Assembly: GCA_945878975.1 (NCBI GenBank)
Contig: CAMCUM010000001.1
Coordinates: 1-64,000, forward strand
Source of the DNA: Legionella genomosp. 1
GTDB lineage: Bacteria > Pseudomonadota > Gammaproteobacteria > Legionellales > Legionellaceae
DNA length: 64,000 nucleotides
Direction of reading: 5' to 3'
Made by a program: the position numbers and the translations under genes. Below, in pieces: positions 31,661 to 41,978 of this stretch (within the stretch, counting starts at the first letter, position 1; the number at the start of each line of letters is the position of its first letter). The notes under the pieces are model-generated. The model searched no databases, was not told the DNA's origin, and worked only from the letters and a program-made list of their open reading frames with translations.

Positions 31661-33484
31661 TCATTCTACTGTAACAGACTTCGCTAAATTTCGCGGTTGA
31701 TCCACATCTGTGCCTTTAGCAACTGCGACATGATAAGCCAAAAGCTGTAATGGTATGGCATAAATAATCGGCGCAATCCAAACCCCACCGGACGGGACAC
31801 GAATAAATGTGGCATAATCTTCCGTCCAAGCTTGTTCATCATCGACAAAAACAAATAACTGCCCGCCACGCGCAGAAACTTCTTGTAGATTAGATTTGAG
31901 TTTGTCTAACAATTCGTCATTAGGCGCTACCACCACCACAGGCATGGTTTTATCAACCAAAGCCAAAGGACCATGTTTTAATTCTCCTGCGGGATACGCT
32001 TCCGCATGAATATAAGACACTTCTTTTAATTTCAGCGCCCCCTCTAAAGCAATCGGAAATTGCACACCGCGCCCCAAAAACAGCGCATTGCCTTTATTCA
32101 CAAATTGATGGGCTAATTTTTCAATCTCAGGGTTCAAATGCAAAGCACGTTCACAAGCAGCGGGCAAACGTTGCAATTCTGTAAACACGGCTTGTGCACG
32201 ATCGTCTTGGCATAAGACCGTGGCAATCATCAATAAAGCAACCAATTGCGTGGTAAATGCTTTGGTAGAAGCCACGCCAATTTCCACCCCAGCACGGGTT
32301 AAAAAAACATGATTCGACTCACGCACCAACGTGGAGCTGGCCACATTACAAATCGAGTACGTACCGATATAGCCTGCTGATTTTGCTTTGGATAAAGCCG
32401 CCAGCGTATCGGCAGTCTCTCCCGACTGAGAAATGGTAATAAACAAAGTATTGGGATTCACCACCACATCGCGATAACGATACTCACTCGCAACCTCTAC
32501 TTGCGTCGCCAAACCAGCCAAAGACTCAAACCAAAATTTCGCAATCAACCCAGCATGATAGCTGGTCCCACACGCAATAATATGAATCTGCTTTGTTTGT
32601 GCAAACAGCGCCAATGCTTGGTCACCAAAACTTGCCTTCAAAAGCTCCAAACTTGACAGTCGCCCCGCTAAAGTATCCCCTAATACGGTGGTTTGTTCAA
32701 AAATTTCTTTCAGCATAAAATGCCGATACGGTTCTTTCGTGATCGTAAAACTATCTGCACTCAACGGCTCCGCATTGCGTTGCACCTGTTGCTGCTTGCT
32801 ATCATAAATGCTGACCTTGATAGGCGTCAAATGGACACTATCCCCTTCCTGCAAAAAAATGACTTGATCCGCAAAAGAACGCAAGGCCAAAGGATCAGAT
32901 GCAATAAAGTTTTCATCCACTCCGAGACCAACCACCAAAGGACTGCCTTTTCGAATCGCCACCAATTCATTTGGATGCTGACCGTGAATCACGCCCAAAG
33001 AAAACGCACCCGACAGTTCCTCTGCAGCCGCTTGGACCGCTTTTACCAAATCGGGGACCACATGATAATGATGATGAATCAAATGCGCTGCCACTTCACT
33101 ATCTGTTTCAGAGGTAAATTGATAGCCTAAGCCTTGTAAGCGCGCTCGCAACACAGCATGGTTTTCGATGATACCATTATGCACGATCGCCACTTCATTA
33201 TATGATACGTGTGGATGCGCATTGCTTTCTGAAGGACGACCATGTGTCGCCCAGCGCGTATGGGCAATGCCTAACTGTCCGCAATATCCCTTCGCAGTAT
33301 CATGGCTCAAAGCATCTATCAACGCTTGTACTTTCCCTTCCGTTCGCATGCGATGCACGCCTGATTCGTCGTGGATAACCGCAATCCCTGCAGAATCATA
33401 ACCACGGTATTCCAAGCGGCGCAAACCTTCTAATAAAATCTTGCTAATATCTCGTTTGGATACTGCGCCCATAATGCCGCACAT
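31661..33484 (-). CDS. glmS: Glutamine-fructose-6-phosphate aminotransferase (isomerising)
   Basis: A 607-residue enzyme that makes glucosamine-6-phosphate for peptidoglycan and LPS. The start is set at 33484 because the mature enzyme must begin M-C-G-I-M-G-A-V, exposing the Cys2 glutaminase nucleophile; the frame continues 17 codons upstream without meaning. The N-terminal class-II glutaminase domain shows H-T-R-W-A-T-H-G-R-P and H-N-G-I-I-E-N. Two SIS sugar-isomerase domains follow, with I-A-C-G-T-S-Y-H-A-G, S-Q-S-G-E-T-A-D-T-L and the C-terminal N-L-A-K-S-V-T-V-E. It lies 8 bp downstream of smpB and is probably co-transcribed. No glmS ribozyme is seen, as expected outside Firmicutes. Confidence 0.97.
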   Translation of the reverse strand: MCGIMGAVSKRDISKILLEGLRRLEYRGYDSAGIAVIHDESGVHRMRTEGKVQALIDALSHDTAKGYCGQLGIAHTRWATHGRPSESNAHPHVSYNEVAIVHNGIIENHAVLRARLQGLGYQFTSETDSEVAAHLIHHHYHVVPDLVKAVQAAAEELSGAFSLGVIHGQHPNELVAIRKGSPLVVGLGVDENFIASDPLALRSFADQVIFLQEGDSVHLTPIKVSIYDSKQQQVQRNAEPLSADSFTITKEPYRHFMLKEIFEQTTVLGDTLAGRLSSLELLKASFGDQALALFAQTKQIHIIACGTSYHAGLIAKFWFESLAGLATQVEVASEYRYRDVVVNPNTLFITISQSGETADTLAALSKAKSAGYIGTYSICNVASSTLVRESNHVFLTRAGVEIGVASTKAFTTQLVALLMIATVLCQDDRAQAVFTELQRLPAACERALHLNPEIEKLAHQFVNKGNALFLGRGVQFPIALEGALKLKEVSYIHAEAYPAGELKHGPLALVDKTMPVVVVAPNDELLDKLKSNLQEVSARGGQLFVFVDDEQAWTEDYATFIRVPSGGVWIAPIIYAIPLQLLAYHVAVAKGTDVDQPRNLAKSVTVE

Positions 33485-33492
33485 ACCTGCTC

Positions 33493-33957
33493 CTATAAAT
33501 GTTTCTTCATAACGCGCGCTCGGTCCCGTTGCCAATCTCGGTCTTTTACGGAATCACGTTTATCATGTGTTTTTTTACCCTTCGCGAGGGCCATTTTCAT
33601 TTTAACCTTATTATGCTTCCAATAGAAGGACAATGGGATCAAAGTATATCCTTGCCGTTCCACTTTACCAATTAATTGGTTTAATTCTCTGCGACTTAGG
33701 AGAAGTTTACGTGTCCGACTTGAATCCGGATTGGTATGGGCCGATGCGGTAGGGAGGGGTTGAATTTGGGCGCCCAACAAATACGCTTCGCCATATTTTA
33801 CAATAATATGCGCATCCGACAAATTCACACGCCCCGCACGCAAGCTTTTGACTTCCCATCCCTCTAACACCATACCAGCTTCATAGTCTTCCTCAATGAA
33901 ATACTCAAAGCGGGCTTTTTTATTTGTAATAATTGTAGCGCTATCTTTTTTATCCAT
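33493..33957 (-). CDS. smpB: SsrA (tmRNA)-binding protein SmpB
   Basis: A 154-residue partner of tmRNA in rescue of stalled ribosomes. Signature regions: [11 protein letters not shown] (12-22), [14 protein letters not shown] (33-46), [16 protein letters not shown], and the basic C-terminal tail with G-K-K-T-H-D-K-R and D-R-D-W-Q-R-D. The length is normal. Divergently transcribed from the phoH-like gene 63 bp away. The ssrA gene itself is not in this window. Confidence 0.96.
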   Translation of the reverse strand: MDKKDSATIITNKKARFEYFIEEDYEAGMVLEGWEVKSLRAGRVNLSDAHIIVKYGEAYLLGAQIQPLPTASAHTNPDSSRTRKLLLSRRELNQLIGKVERQGYTLIPLSFYWKHNKVKMKMALAKGKKTHDKRDSVKDRDWQRDRARVMKKHL

Positions 33958-34020
33958 GTTGTATGTCCGAGCGAAGGGTATGTTATGCTGGATAGGTATC
34001 GTTATAAAACAGGACGAACT

Positions 34021-35418
34021 ATGACCAACACGGAACGTAAGTTATTTGTGCTAGATACTAACATACTGATGCATGATCCCACAGCGATTTATCATTTTCA
34101 AGAGCACGACATATATTTACCTATGGTCGTACTAGAAGAACTCGATAGACACAAAACCGGTCTTTCTGAAGTGGCGCGCAATGTTCGTCAAACCAATCGA
34201 ATGTTAGTGGCATTAATGAGCGGCGCATCACACCCTGAAATCGTCGCCGGATTAAAAATTCCCAGCTTTATTTCGAATCAACCGAACTCAAGCACGGGCC
34301 GTTTATTTTTTCAAACCGACGATCTAAAACAAGAACAGCCGCCGTCTCTGCCCGGACACAATGTCGATAATACACTATTGGCCATTGCTTTGAGTTTACA
34401 AAAAAAGGAACCTCACCGCCAAATAGTACTCGTCTCCAAAGACATCAATCTCCGCATCAAAGCAGGCATCATTGGTATTCTGGCAGAAGATTATTATACC
34501 GATCAAGTTCTAGATGATGTCACCTTATTGCACAGTGGTTTACATTATTTAGAAAATGATTTTTGGGATCTTCATAGCAATGACATGACAGCCTGGAAAG
34601 ACAATGGTAAAACGTTTTACCGTATCAACGGTCCACTCATCACCGGTTGGAACCCCAATGATTGCTTGATCACGGGCAATCAAGAATTCAAAGGCATTGT
34701 CAAACAAGTAGAAACGCACGAAGCCTTAGTTGAAATGGCAAAAGATTATACCATCGAAAAAAATGCCGTTTGGGGGATCACCGCACGCAATGCCGAGCAA
34801 AATTTTGCGTTAAACCTGCTCCTCAATCCGAATATTGATTTCATCACACTTCAAGGCCAAGCAGGGACTGGAAAAACGCTATTAACCATCGCCGCTGGCT
34901 TAGCACAAGTCTTAGATGAACGACGGTATACAGAAATCATCATGACCAGAGTCACCATTCCCGTCGGTGAGGATATCGGGTTTTTACCAGGGACCGAAGA
35001 AGAAAAAATGACGCCCTGGATGGGAGCATTGATGGATAATCTCGAAGTGTTATACGCGAATCAGGACGGCGGCAGCTTTGGTCGCACAGCAACAGAGGAT
35101 TTATTGAAAAATAAAATCAAAATTCGTTCTCTGAATTTTATGCGTGGCCGCACCTTTCTTAATCGATTTATCATCATCGATGAGGCACAAAACCTCACCC
35201 CCAAACAAATCAAGACCTTGATCACGCGCGCAGGACCTGGGACCAAAATCGTATGTCTGGGTGACATCAAGCAAATTGACACGCCTTATTTAACCGAAAC
35301 AACCTCCGGTCTTACTTTTGCAGTGGATCGATTTAAAAATTGGCAGTATAGTGCCCATATAACATTGACTCGTGGCGAACGTTCGCGCTTAGCGTACTAT
35401 GCTGCTGAAAATCTATAG
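34021..35418 (+). CDS. PIN domain + PhoH-like ATPase (YlaK type)
   Basis: A 465-residue protein combining an N-terminal PIN nuclease domain with a C-terminal PhoH ATPase/helicase. The PIN part has [21 protein letters not shown] and V-S-K-D-I-N-L-R. The PhoH part has Walker A G-Q-A-G-T-G-K-T and Walker [12 protein letters not shown]. The ATG at 34021 is preferred for its CAGGA site and because relatives start a few residues before the PIN domain; an in-frame ATG at 33985 would add 12. Such fusions are thought to act in RNA processing, related to the VapC-PhoH pairs. It precedes guaC by 8 bp on the same strand. Confidence 0.9.
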   Translation: MTNTERKLFVLDTNILMHDPTAIYHFQEHDIYLPMVVLEELDRHKTGLSEVARNVRQTNRMLVALMSGASHPEIVAGLKIPSFISNQPNSSTGRLFFQTDDLKQEQPPSLPGHNVDNTLLAIALSLQKKEPHRQIVLVSKDINLRIKAGIIGILAEDYYTDQVLDDVTLLHSGLHYLENDFWDLHSNDMTAWKDNGKTFYRINGPLITGWNPNDCLITGNQEFKGIVKQVETHEALVEMAKDYTIEKNAVWGITARNAEQNFALNLLLNPNIDFITLQGQAGTGKTLLTIAAGLAQVLDERRYTEIIMTRVTIPVGEDIGFLPGTEEEKMTPWMGALMDNLEVLYANQDGGSFGRTATEDLLKNKIKIRSLNFMRGRTFLNRFIIIDEAQNLTPKQIKTLITRAGPGTKIVCLGDIKQIDTPYLTETTSGLTFAVDRFKNWQYSAHITLTRGERSRLAYYAAENL

Positions 35419-35426
35419 GAGACATT

Positions 35427-36437
35427 ATGACGCGCGCTATCACTTATGACGATGTCCTGTTGGTTCCTGCCTACAATCATCATGAATCTCGCCGGATCGT
35501 AGACACAACTGTAACCGACCGACTAAACAAATTAACGCTGTCCTTACCAGTTATGAGTTCCAATATGGACACCATTACAGAAAGCAAAATGGCTAATTTC
35601 ATGCACGCCAAAGGAGGCATTGGTGTCATGCATCGCTTTTTAAGTATCGAAGAGAATGTCAAAGAATTAAAAGCATGCAAGGGGGCTGTATTCGTCTCTA
35701 TCGGTTGCTCACAAGCAGAATTAGAGCGTGCCGAAGCTTTGCGCGATGCCGGTGCTGATTTTTTCTGCGTGGATGTGGCACATGGGCATGCAAAATATGT
35801 CGGAAAAACCCTGAAAAGCCTACGGCAAATATTGGGATCACGCTGCATCATGGCAGGCAATGTGGCAACTTATGCCGGAGCAGATTATCTCGCTTCATGT
35901 GGTGCAGATATTATCAAAGCAGGGATCGGGGGCGGATCCGTATGCAGTACTCGCATCAAAACTGGTTTTGGGATCCCGATGTTAACCTGTATTCAAGATT
36001 GCACGCGTTCGGATCGCTCGATTGTAGCCGATGGGGGTCTCAAAACCCCTGGCGATATTGTTAAAGCATTGGCATTCGGTGCAGATTTTGTCATGATCGG
36101 CGGTATGCTGGCCGGCACAGAACCTACACCAGGCAAGATCATCACCAAGGCAGATGGATCTCGCGTCAAACAATATCGTGGGATGGCGTCCCGCGAAGCG
36201 CAAGAAAGTTATTTAGGACAAATGCATGAATGGAAAACAGCGGAAGGTGTGTCTGCAGAAGTACCCTATCGTGAACGTGCCGATGAGTTGCTTAGCGATA
36301 TCATAGGAGGCTTACGTTCCGGTTTGACGTATGCAGGTGCAAACACCGTCCGTGAATTACAACGTAAATTAAATTATGTTGAAATCACGCAAGCAGGCCG
36401 CATTGAAAGCTTGCCGCATAAATTAATGGAAATTTAA
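35427..36437 (+). CDS. guaC: GMP reductase (IMPDH/GMPR family without CBS domains)
   Basis: A 336-residue TIM-barrel enzyme expected to reduce GMP to IMP with NADPH. It opens with [11 protein letters not shown] and has the S-S-N-M-D-T-I-T segment. The catalytic cysteine lies in [11 protein letters not shown] (about 175), followed by the nucleotide-binding D-G-G-L-K-T-P-G-D and M-I-G-G-M-L-A-G. The flap region [12 protein letters not shown] is present. Absence of the CBS pair seen in most IMP dehydrogenases, and the short length, favour GMP reductase, though a compact IMPDH-like enzyme is not excluded. AGGAGA precedes the ATG, 8 bp after the phoH-like stop, so the two are likely one transcript. 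Confidence 0.88.
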   Translation: MTRAITYDDVLLVPAYNHHESRRIVDTTVTDRLNKLTLSLPVMSSNMDTITESKMANFMHAKGGIGVMHRFLSIEENVKELKACKGAVFVSIGCSQAELERAEALRDAGADFFCVDVAHGHAKYVGKTLKSLRQILGSRCIMAGNVATYAGADYLASCGADIIKAGIGGGSVCSTRIKTGFGIPMLTCIQDCTRSDRSIVADGGLKTPGDIVKALAFGADFVMIGGMLAGTEPTPGKIITKADGSRVKQYRGMASREAQESYLGQMHEWKTAEGVSAEVPYRERADELLSDIIGGLRSGLTYAGANTVRELQRKLNYVEITQAGRIESLPHKLMEI

Positions 36438-36441
36438 ATAG

Positions 36442-36481
36442 ATCACCGTCTTTGCAAGCGTAACGAAGCAAAGACGGTGAT
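36442..36481. repeat. 14-bp inverted repeat after guaC (terminator-like or dispersed repeat, family D)
   Basis: ATCACCGTCTTTGC and GCAAAGACGGTGAT flank an 11-base loop (aagcgtaacga). The 'cgtctttgc-gag-cgcagcgaagc' theme recurs at 47078-47100 and 48977-49000. A strong hairpin would form in the guaC transcript, but no T-run follows. It may act as a terminator or an mRNA-end protector. Confidence 0.6.
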
Positions 36482-36519
36482 TCTCACCAAGATCATGGAG
36501 AACAAAGTGAGTAACTACC

Positions 36520-37341
36520 ATGCAGACGCGTGATTTTGCTTTCTTTCATCGAGGAAAAATAATCCGAACGCTCGGTGAACAAGAGGTCGACTACCCCAAG
36601 CCGATTGATCAGGTCATCACACCTCTGCATGAGCGTGCGCTATTGTTGCTCCACGGATTTGCATCATCTCCGGCCGTGTATCGTGCTATTTTACCGCATC
36701 TGACTGGTTATGATCGCATTGTGTGCCCCGTTTTGCCGGGACATGCGCAGTCTCTACAAGCATTTGCTCAATCTACCGCCCAAAAGTGGCGTGATGCAGC
36801 GCATGCACATTGCGCAACACTCATCAACACCTATGCGCAAGTCAACGTTGTCGGCTTTTCCATGGGCGGGGCGCTGGCATTGGAATTGTCACGCGCTTTT
36901 CCCATCCAGCATTTATACTTATTAGCGCCCGCTTTAAAACTTTACTACTCGCCTGCATTAGCCCGATTCGCTGCACGGGCATTGTCGACGTTAGGTTGTA
37001 CGAGTCTCCCTAATTATGCGGGCGATTTTTATTCTAAATCTACTCAGTATCAAGAATTGGTTTATCGCCGTTTGCCCATACCGGTTATCCTAGAAATATT
37101 AGCGTTTGTTCAATCTCAAACGTATCAAGCACCCGGTTGTCCCACTGATTTATTTCTTGGTCGACATGACCGAGTTGTCGACTCTCAAACCATCGCACAA
37201 CAATTTGCTCACTATTCACAAGTGCAAATCCATTGGTTAGAACACTCTGCCCATATGCTACCATTGGATGAAGATCGTGATCTGATACGACTTAATGAAG
37301 GCCACGGCTCTTTTTCGCGTCCGCCTCCTCATCATTCTTAG
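36520..37341 (+). CDS. Alpha/beta hydrolase (carboxylesterase/monoacylglycerol-lipase type)
   Basis: A 273-residue cytoplasmic serine hydrolase. The oxyanion region is L-L-L-L-H-G-F-A-S-S-P (about 41-51). The nucleophile elbow is G-F-S-M-G-G (Ser about 116). The acid lies in G-R-H-D-R-V-V-D and the histidine in H-S-A-H-M-L-P-L-D, completing a triad. Length and spacing resemble the Est30-type carboxylesterases and bacterial monoacylglycerol lipases. The substrate is unknown. The last 50 bases overlap the 3' end of the convergent gene at 37292-37723. Confidence 0.82.
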   Translation: MQTRDFAFFHRGKIIRTLGEQEVDYPKPIDQVITPLHERALLLLHGFASSPAVYRAILPHLTGYDRIVCPVLPGHAQSLQAFAQSTAQKWRDAAHAHCATLINTYAQVNVVGFSMGGALALELSRAFPIQHLYLLAPALKLYYSPALARFAARALSTLGCTSLPNYAGDFYSKSTQYQELVYRRLPIPVILEILAFVQSQTYQAPGCPTDLFLGRHDRVVDSQTIAQQFAHYSQVQIHWLEHSAHMLPLDEDRDLIRLNEGHGSFSRPPPHHS

Positions 37342-37723
37342 GTCCTCCACCACTGCCCGGCTTCGGGGGTTTGGGAGCGGAAGCCGCTACACTCTGGCCC
37401 ATCACTGTTTCTTTAAGTTTAGTAAGTCCTGCAGCATTCATCACAGCCTGCGACGTGTTCACCACAATGCTTGCTAAATGGTACGCTCCCGAAACAACAT
37501 TCTTAATAGCACCCACATAACTAACAGCATCAATACCTTCCCTAATTTTTCCAGCAAGGTTAAAACCAGCACCCGTGGACTCTGCGCCCTTTTTATCGTT
37601 TGGATCAGTTGCATCATTTGATTTACCCGCATCCGGGTTTTTTTCATCTTTTTTTCCTGTTTCAACAATCGTAGGGTCTTGCGAAGGGGCGGCGTTATGC
37701 TTCTCGTCATCTGGATCTTCCAT
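37292..37723 (-). CDS. Small low-complexity protein with a central hydrophobic helix, function unknown
   Basis: A 143-residue protein. The first 50 residues are Asp/Lys/Asn-rich and look disordered (D-P-N-D-K-K-G-A-E). Residues 58-100 form an amphipathic or hydrophobic helical stretch (I-D-A-V-S-Y-V-G-A-I-K-N-V-V-S-G-A-Y-H-L). The tail is Pro/Gly/Lys-rich. Ribosome binding site GGAGAG lies just upstream of the ATG. The 3' end overlaps the convergent hydrolase by 50 bp, which is unusual but tolerable. Composition resembles secreted or effector-type proteins; no family is recognised. Confidence 0.5.
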   Translation of the reverse strand: MEDPDDEKHNAAPSQDPTIVETGKKDEKNPDAGKSNDATDPNDKKGAESTGAGFNLAGKIREGIDAVSYVGAIKNVVSGAYHLASIVVNTSQAVMNAAGLTKLKETVMGQSVAASAPKPPKPGSGGGPKNDEEADAKKSRGLH

Positions 37724-37735
37724 TAATCTCTCCTG

Positions 37736-38659
37736 TTAATTTTTACCCAACGTTCCCATGTCTAGTATGGTGCCATTCTCTGCCATAAAATCTGTTTTAT
37801 AAGTCGGCGTCTTGTAGTAATAAATCGTACTTTGACCCCCGGCCAAAGTATGCTGTGTTTGCACCACCGCTATGCTCGCCGTAGCCCGATCAGTCGTTCT
37901 GACATATGCCTCTGTAGCCAGTAAATACCGCGCATTCAAATTCGCATGCCCTCGCAAGTTCACCAAAGCTAATTGCGCCGTACCCGCCAATCGGGCATTG
38001 GCCGATCCTTGCATCATCACACGCATTGTCTCCGCTTTCACCCGAGTAAGGCTTAAACAGCTGTTACCCGACATTTGTAAGGTGCGCAGTTCAGACGTTC
38101 CTTCAATTTTCACCCGCACATCATCTTTAAGAACCAAATTCAGGTCGTGATTCCGGCCAGTTTTGATAAGTGCCCGACCATCCCCTCGGAACACGGCACG
38201 ATGCAAATTCATACGGCCCTCTAAATTTGTCACCCCATCATTCGAAATATTAAAGTCCAACTGCCCTGAAGACATTCTACGTCCCATGATCTCGCCCGAA
38301 CCACGATAAGTAATAGCATGCAGGTGCGGGATACCCAAGCCAATATCCACCGGCCCATACGAAGGTGCGCCACCCGCAAACCGAATGATGATCGTTCTTC
38401 TTTGCACAGTCCACACCACATTCTCAATATCACGGGCATCACCATGCAAAGAGATCCATGCTTGACGCGCGCCAGTATGTAAACGTAAATTCATGTTGCC
38501 GGCAGCATCGATCCGATTAAACATAGACGTTTTATGGACAATAGTTTCGATCTTGGGTAAGTTAGGGCAGCAATTTGCCGGTATCGAAGGGTGATGAAAA
38601 GTTTGACACCCCATCAATGGTGTGAGCAAACCAAATAGGATCATCCATCTCAATAACAT
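37736..38659 (-). CDS. Lipoprotein with DUF2807-type beta-helix (GIN domain)
   Basis: A 307-residue protein with a lipoprotein signal peptide: hydrophobic L-F-G-L-L-T-P-L, then the lipobox L-M-G-C (Cys18). It should be anchored in the outer or inner membrane facing the periplasm. The mature part consists of short repeating beta-strands such as A-I-T-Y-R-G-S-G-E-I, D-F-N-I-S-N-D-G-V-T-N-L and I-E-G-T-S-E-L-R-T-L-Q-M-S-G-N-S. This is the pattern of the putative auto-transporter-adhesin head (DUF2807) family. Function in the family is poorly defined. It ends 12 bp before the 143-residue gene starts, so the two could be co-transcribed. Confidence 0.7.
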   Translation of the reverse strand: MLLRWMILFGLLTPLMGCQTFHHPSIPANCCPNLPKIETIVHKTSMFNRIDAAGNMNLRLHTGARQAWISLHGDARDIENVVWTVQRRTIIIRFAGGAPSYGPVDIGLGIPHLHAITYRGSGEIMGRRMSSGQLDFNISNDGVTNLEGRMNLHRAVFRGDGRALIKTGRNHDLNLVLKDDVRVKIEGTSELRTLQMSGNSCLSLTRVKAETMRVMMQGSANARLAGTAQLALVNLRGHANLNARYLLATEAYVRTTDRATASIAVVQTQHTLAGGQSTIYYYKTPTYKTDFMAENGTILDMGTLGKN

Positions 38660-38708
38660 AGGGGGTTCCTTAGATCGCCATCAAAACAACAGCGCTATAC
38701 TTTAAACG

Positions 38709-39383
38709 TTAGACCATATAATGCGTAGGATCAACTATTCCGGCTTCTTTAAAACCCTTTTTTCGTAAATGACAGCTTGAACACGTCCCACACGCCAAGC
38801 CCTCAAGGGTGGCTCTATAACAGGATACGGTTTGCGCGTAATCCAAACCAACCGCAACGCCCATTTGAATGGTTTGGGCTTTGGACTTATCGATCAAAGG
38901 AGCATCAATCACCATAGGATGGCCTTCTACACCCCGTTTCGTAGCCAGCAATGCCACGCGTTGAAAAGCTTCGATATACTCAGGACGACAATCAGGATAA
39001 TGCGAATAATCTACTGCACTCACCCCTATCATAATCCGATCAGCATTCAACACTTCTGCCCACCCTAAAGCGAGAGACAACATGATAGTATTGCGTGCCG
39101 GGACATAGGTCAGGGGGATATCCGTAGAATCTTGATAATCCGGCACCGTATATTGGTCATCTGTTAAAGCCGAGCCACCTAACTGTCCCACGGCGGGGAT
39201 CGCCATCACATTGTGCATGGCCGCATATTTTTGCGCCAAACGTCGGGCTGCTTGTAATTCTGCAGAATGTTTTTGTCCATAATCAAAGCTCAGGGCATAA
39301 CAGGTATAACCTAATGAATGGCCCCAAGCTAGGCAGGTTGCCGAATCAAGTCCGCCAGATAGTAAAACAATCGCTTTGGTCAT
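38709..39383 (-). CDS. queC: 7-cyano-7-deazaguanine synthase QueC
   Basis: A 224-residue ATP-dependent enzyme that converts 7-carboxy-7-deazaguanine to preQ0 for queuosine tRNA modification. The PP-loop [10 protein letters not shown] (about 6-15) opens the protein; the ATG at 39383 is preferred because family members begin at this point, although the frame extends 35 codons upstream. The zinc site is the C-terminal cluster C-Y-R...[14 protein letters not shown]. Length is canonical. It follows batD by 4 bp on the same strand, as if appended to the bat operon. No other queuosine genes are in the window. Confidence 0.95.
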   Translation of the reverse strand: MTKAIVLLSGGLDSATCLAWGHSLGYTCYALSFDYGQKHSAELQAARRLAQKYAAMHNVMAIPAVGQLGGSALTDDQYTVPDYQDSTDIPLTYVPARNTIMLSLALGWAEVLNADRIMIGVSAVDYSHYPDCRPEYIEAFQRVALLATKRGVEGHPMVIDAPLIDKSKAQTIQMGVAVGLDYAQTVSCYRATLEGLACGTCSSCHLRKKGFKEAGIVDPTHYMV

Positions 39384-39387
39384 GCTG

Positions 39388-41187
39388 TCATTTCCTCGTA
39401 GGATGCATTGCTGGCACGATTTGCGCACGTGCAGACTTTGGCTCAGGATATTTTTTAAACGCTTGGATGGCACGCCATAATGCCGCACCCTGCCATACAG
39501 TTGCTTTCGGATGATACAACACTGTCATAAATTCTTGAAGCGCTGTGCGTAAAACATCTTGCTCACGTAGCAAAGGTAAGATTTGGGTAAAATGAGTCAT
39601 ATCTGTACCTGCCCACTGCTGATTTCCCCAAACCACCAATGCCAATTTAGTCGCTTCAATATCATTGGTTTTGCAAGCAGCCCGCAAATCACGGTAAGGT
39701 TTGGATCCGCGCCAACGCCAGCGCAATAAAACAAACAACAACCCCAGCACACTCGCACCGATGCCCAAGGCACCCCCCATCACTAAAATAGGTTTCCACT
39801 CCCAAACCGCCGGTCGCATAGGCTCCACAGGTGCGTTGGTCACTGGCTGAGCTTTGGGTGGTAGCAAAGGCTTAGGCTTGGGTTTGACCGCAGGCTCAGA
39901 ATCCGATGAAAGAATGTCATAGGGTTTGGCTGGCAATTCAGCCATTTCCATTTTTTGGGTTTTCACATTGAACCATGGCAAATGAATCGCCGGTAATACC
40001 ACTTTACCCGCTTTAGGAAACACATACGTTAGTTTCACCTTGGATCGCCCCCACAGCTCCCCTTGCTGGATCCGCGTATCGCGCTCAGCCTGATCAGCAT
40101 ACGTACGCAGATCAGCATTTTCTGGGAAAGGTATTTCTGGCAACAATTGTGCCACCAAACCTTGCGCCTGTAATTCAATGGTTCGAACAACGGTAGCACC
40201 TTGTTTTAATTGCGTCTCTGCTTGATCATAATGCTCCTGCAAACGGACCAATTTAGAGGGCAACCATGTGCTACGTACCGTATGTTTGGGCAAAGGTTTC
40301 ACCTCCAATGCCACACGATCACCTGTTACCGAAACTGGTTTGGGCGCAAAATCATAGCTCAGCGCATGCAGGGTAGGCGGGGTGATCAGTAAAGGTCCGC
40401 TTTTTTGCGGAAACACCGCATAAGTCTGTTCATCCACATGATAGACCACCCCATCACGAGTCATTTGAGATTCTTGACCCGTTCCCAATGGAAATAAAAT
40501 GGCATTATCTACTTGTGGCGCTTGATAACGAACATCGGCCAATCGACTCCTTGTCTCCAAGCGAACTTTGTACAATACTTCCTGGTGCAAATAGGGTGTT
40601 TTGCTATCCACAGTCACCAACAAAGTCGTATCAGGATGCGGCGCACCATCTTGCACATCTTTTGCAGCAGGGGCAGGTGTGGCAACATGACTCACGTTCA
40701 ATTGCATGGGGGTACTAGACAAAGAACCGATATGAATGGCTGGAATGGTGATCAATCCCGCATGTTTCGGTTCCAACACAATACGCCACTGCCCAATGGA
40801 ACGTGCCTGACCATTGATCAGGCTATAAGACATCGATTGCTGTGTGGCCAGAATATTAAAATCAGTTTGTAAAGCGGACAAATCTGGCGTCCCTCGTGAT
40901 GCACCAGGATCATAGGTCAGTGTGAGACTAACCTGCCGACCTAATTCAATCTGTGTCGCATCCAAATCCACAGAAATCCCCGCGGCCCACGCAGACATGC
41001 CAGGTAGCCATAAGCAACATGCTAGGATGACAGGGATCCTACAAAGCCATGGGCAAATCCTTTCTAGAAACCCTACTTTCGTTCTACAAGACCGTAGCCT
41101 GGATGCAGCGCAGCGAAATCCGGGGTCAGTGCCAGCGACTTCCCGGATTCGGCTGCGCTGCATCCAGGCTACGGTCCTTAACTTCAT
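39388..41187 (-). CDS. batD: BatD-like aerotolerance protein; start region apparently frameshifted
   Basis: The open frame is 599 codons from an ATG at 41187. Its first 40 codons read through a family-B palindrome (41093-41173) and look meaningless. The real protein looks as if it should begin with a signal peptide ([19 protein letters not shown]) followed by BatD-type Ig-like domains ([13 protein letters not shown]). A transmembrane helix follows near 460-485 and a cytoplasmic tail after it. An ATG at 41050 with a strong AAAGGA site seven bases upstream would supply M-A-L before R-I-P, but it reads into TAG after three codons. Removing one base near 41041 would restore the frame. So this is either a start-region frameshift, a sequencing error, or a gene now started elsewhere. 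BatD works with BatA/BatB/MoxR at the inner membrane. Confidence 0.82.
   Translation of the reverse strand: MKLRTVAWMQRSRIREVAGTDPGFRCAASRLRSCRTKVGFLERICPWLCRIPVILACCLWLPGMSAWAAGISVDLDATQIELGRQVSLTLTYDPGASRGTPDLSALQTDFNILATQQSMSYSLINGQARSIGQWRIVLEPKHAGLITIPAIHIGSLSSTPMQLNVSHVATPAPAAKDVQDGAPHPDTTLLVTVDSKTPYLHQEVLYKVRLETRSRLADVRYQAPQVDNAILFPLGTGQESQMTRDGVVYHVDEQTYAVFPQKSGPLLITPPTLHALSYDFAPKPVSVTGDRVALEVKPLPKHTVRSTWLPSKLVRLQEHYDQAETQLKQGATVVRTIELQAQGLVAQLLPEIPFPENADLRTYADQAERDTRIQQGELWGRSKVKLTYVFPKAGKVVLPAIHLPWFNVKTQKMEMAELPAKPYDILSSDSEPAVKPKPKPLLPPKAQPVTNAPVEPMRPAVWEWKPILVMGGALGIGASVLGLLFVLLRWRWRGSKPYRDLRAACKTNDIEATKLALVVWGNQQWAGTDMTHFTQILPLLREQDVLRTALQEFMTVLYHPKATVWQGAALWRAIQAFKKYPEPKSARAQIVPAMHPTRK
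41093..41173. repeat. Dispersed palindromic repeat, family B (copy 2)
   Basis: Arms 'cgtagcctggatgcagcgca...' and '...gctgcatccaggctacg' face each other around a 25-base centre. It is nearly the same as 49004-49082. It occupies the space between batC and the expected start of batD. Confidence 0.9.
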
Positions 41188-41978
41188 GATCCCACCTCGC
41201 CATTTTGCCGATTCAAATGATCCCGTAAAAATTTCTCGCGTAAGAGATAGGCCGGATCATCTGGTATGAGGCGTAGCCATTGCTCTTTTGCTTGTTGCGC
41301 TTCGCGTTCTGAGCGATTACCCGGCTTTTTTTGCGCGGCTTTATCGGCCTGATCTGCCTTCTCAGGCTCGGGGGCAGGCTGCGTGGGCTCTGGTTTCGGT
41401 TTCGAGGGTTGATCCGTAGCATCTTGCGGTTTTTTCTGCTTATCTTGCTCAGACTTCGACTGCTTAGGATCAGATTTTTTTGAAGCATCAGAAGATGGCT
41501 GCTGTTTTTTTTCCGATTCCTGTTTATCTGATTCCTGCTTATCTGATTTCTGCTTATCTGATTTCTGCTTATCTGATTGCTGCTTCTGTTGCTCTTTCTG
41601 TTTATCTAATAGTTTTTGCACAATTTGCCGATTAAACAAAGCATCATGATGTTGCGCATCACGCTGTAACGCTTGATTATACGCCGCTATCGCAGGCTGA
41701 TATTGCCCCATTTTTGCCAAGGCATTGCCCGCATTATAATACCCATCTGCTGTCTGCAACGCGCCATAAGTTTGCGCTGCTTGTTGGTAATGCTCTGCAC
41801 GATAAGCTGCCGTAGCACGCCAATCCGGACGCTGAAACAATTGCTCAGCTTGCGCATAATCCCCAGCATGCATAAAGGTTTGTGCTTGCTGATCACGCGT
41901 TTCCCACCAATCTCGCCAAGTCATGGCATGCCCAGTTGTGGCCAGTGTGGCCGATAGTATGAGAATTAGCCAGTTCAT
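41184..41978 (-). CDS. batC: BatC-like TPR protein with Lys/Gln/Ser-rich repeat tail
   Basis: A 264-residue protein with an N-terminal signal sequence or anchor (M-N-W-L-I-L-I-L-S-A-T-L-A-T-T-G-H-A). TPR units follow at about 30-125, including Y-N-A-G-N-A-L-A-K-M-G-Q-Y-Q-P-A-I-A-A-Y-N. The second half is a charged, disordered region containing short tandem copies of S-D-K-Q-K/E and then Pro/Lys/Glu-rich sequence, ending with R-L-I-P-D-D-P-A-Y-L-L-R-E-K-F-L-R-D. That ending is typical of the TPR member of bat operons. It overlaps batB by 4 bp. The DNA repeat units near 41515-41585 are likely to vary in copy number. Confidence 0.88.
   Translation of the reverse strand: MNWLILILSATLATTGHAMTWRDWWETRDQQAQTFMHAGDYAQAEQLFQRPDWRATAAYRAEHYQQAAQTYGALQTADGYYNAGNALAKMGQYQPAIAAYNQALQRDAQHHDALFNRQIVQKLLDKQKEQQKQQSDKQKSDKQKSDKQESDKQESEKKQQPSSDASKKSDPKQSKSEQDKQKKPQDATDQPSKPKPEPTQPAPEPEKADQADKAAQKKPGNRSEREAQQAKEQWLRLIPDDPAYLLREKFLRDHLNRQNGEVGS

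Noticed and set aside
33485-33535. Longer GlmS with 17 extra residues
   Set aside because: GlmS needs Cys immediately after the initiator Met as its catalytic nucleophile, so the start must be 33484.
41515-41585. Short tandem repeats as a CRISPR array
   Set aside because: They are in-frame codon repeats for S-D-K-Q in batC, without spacers. No CRISPR array was seen in the window.
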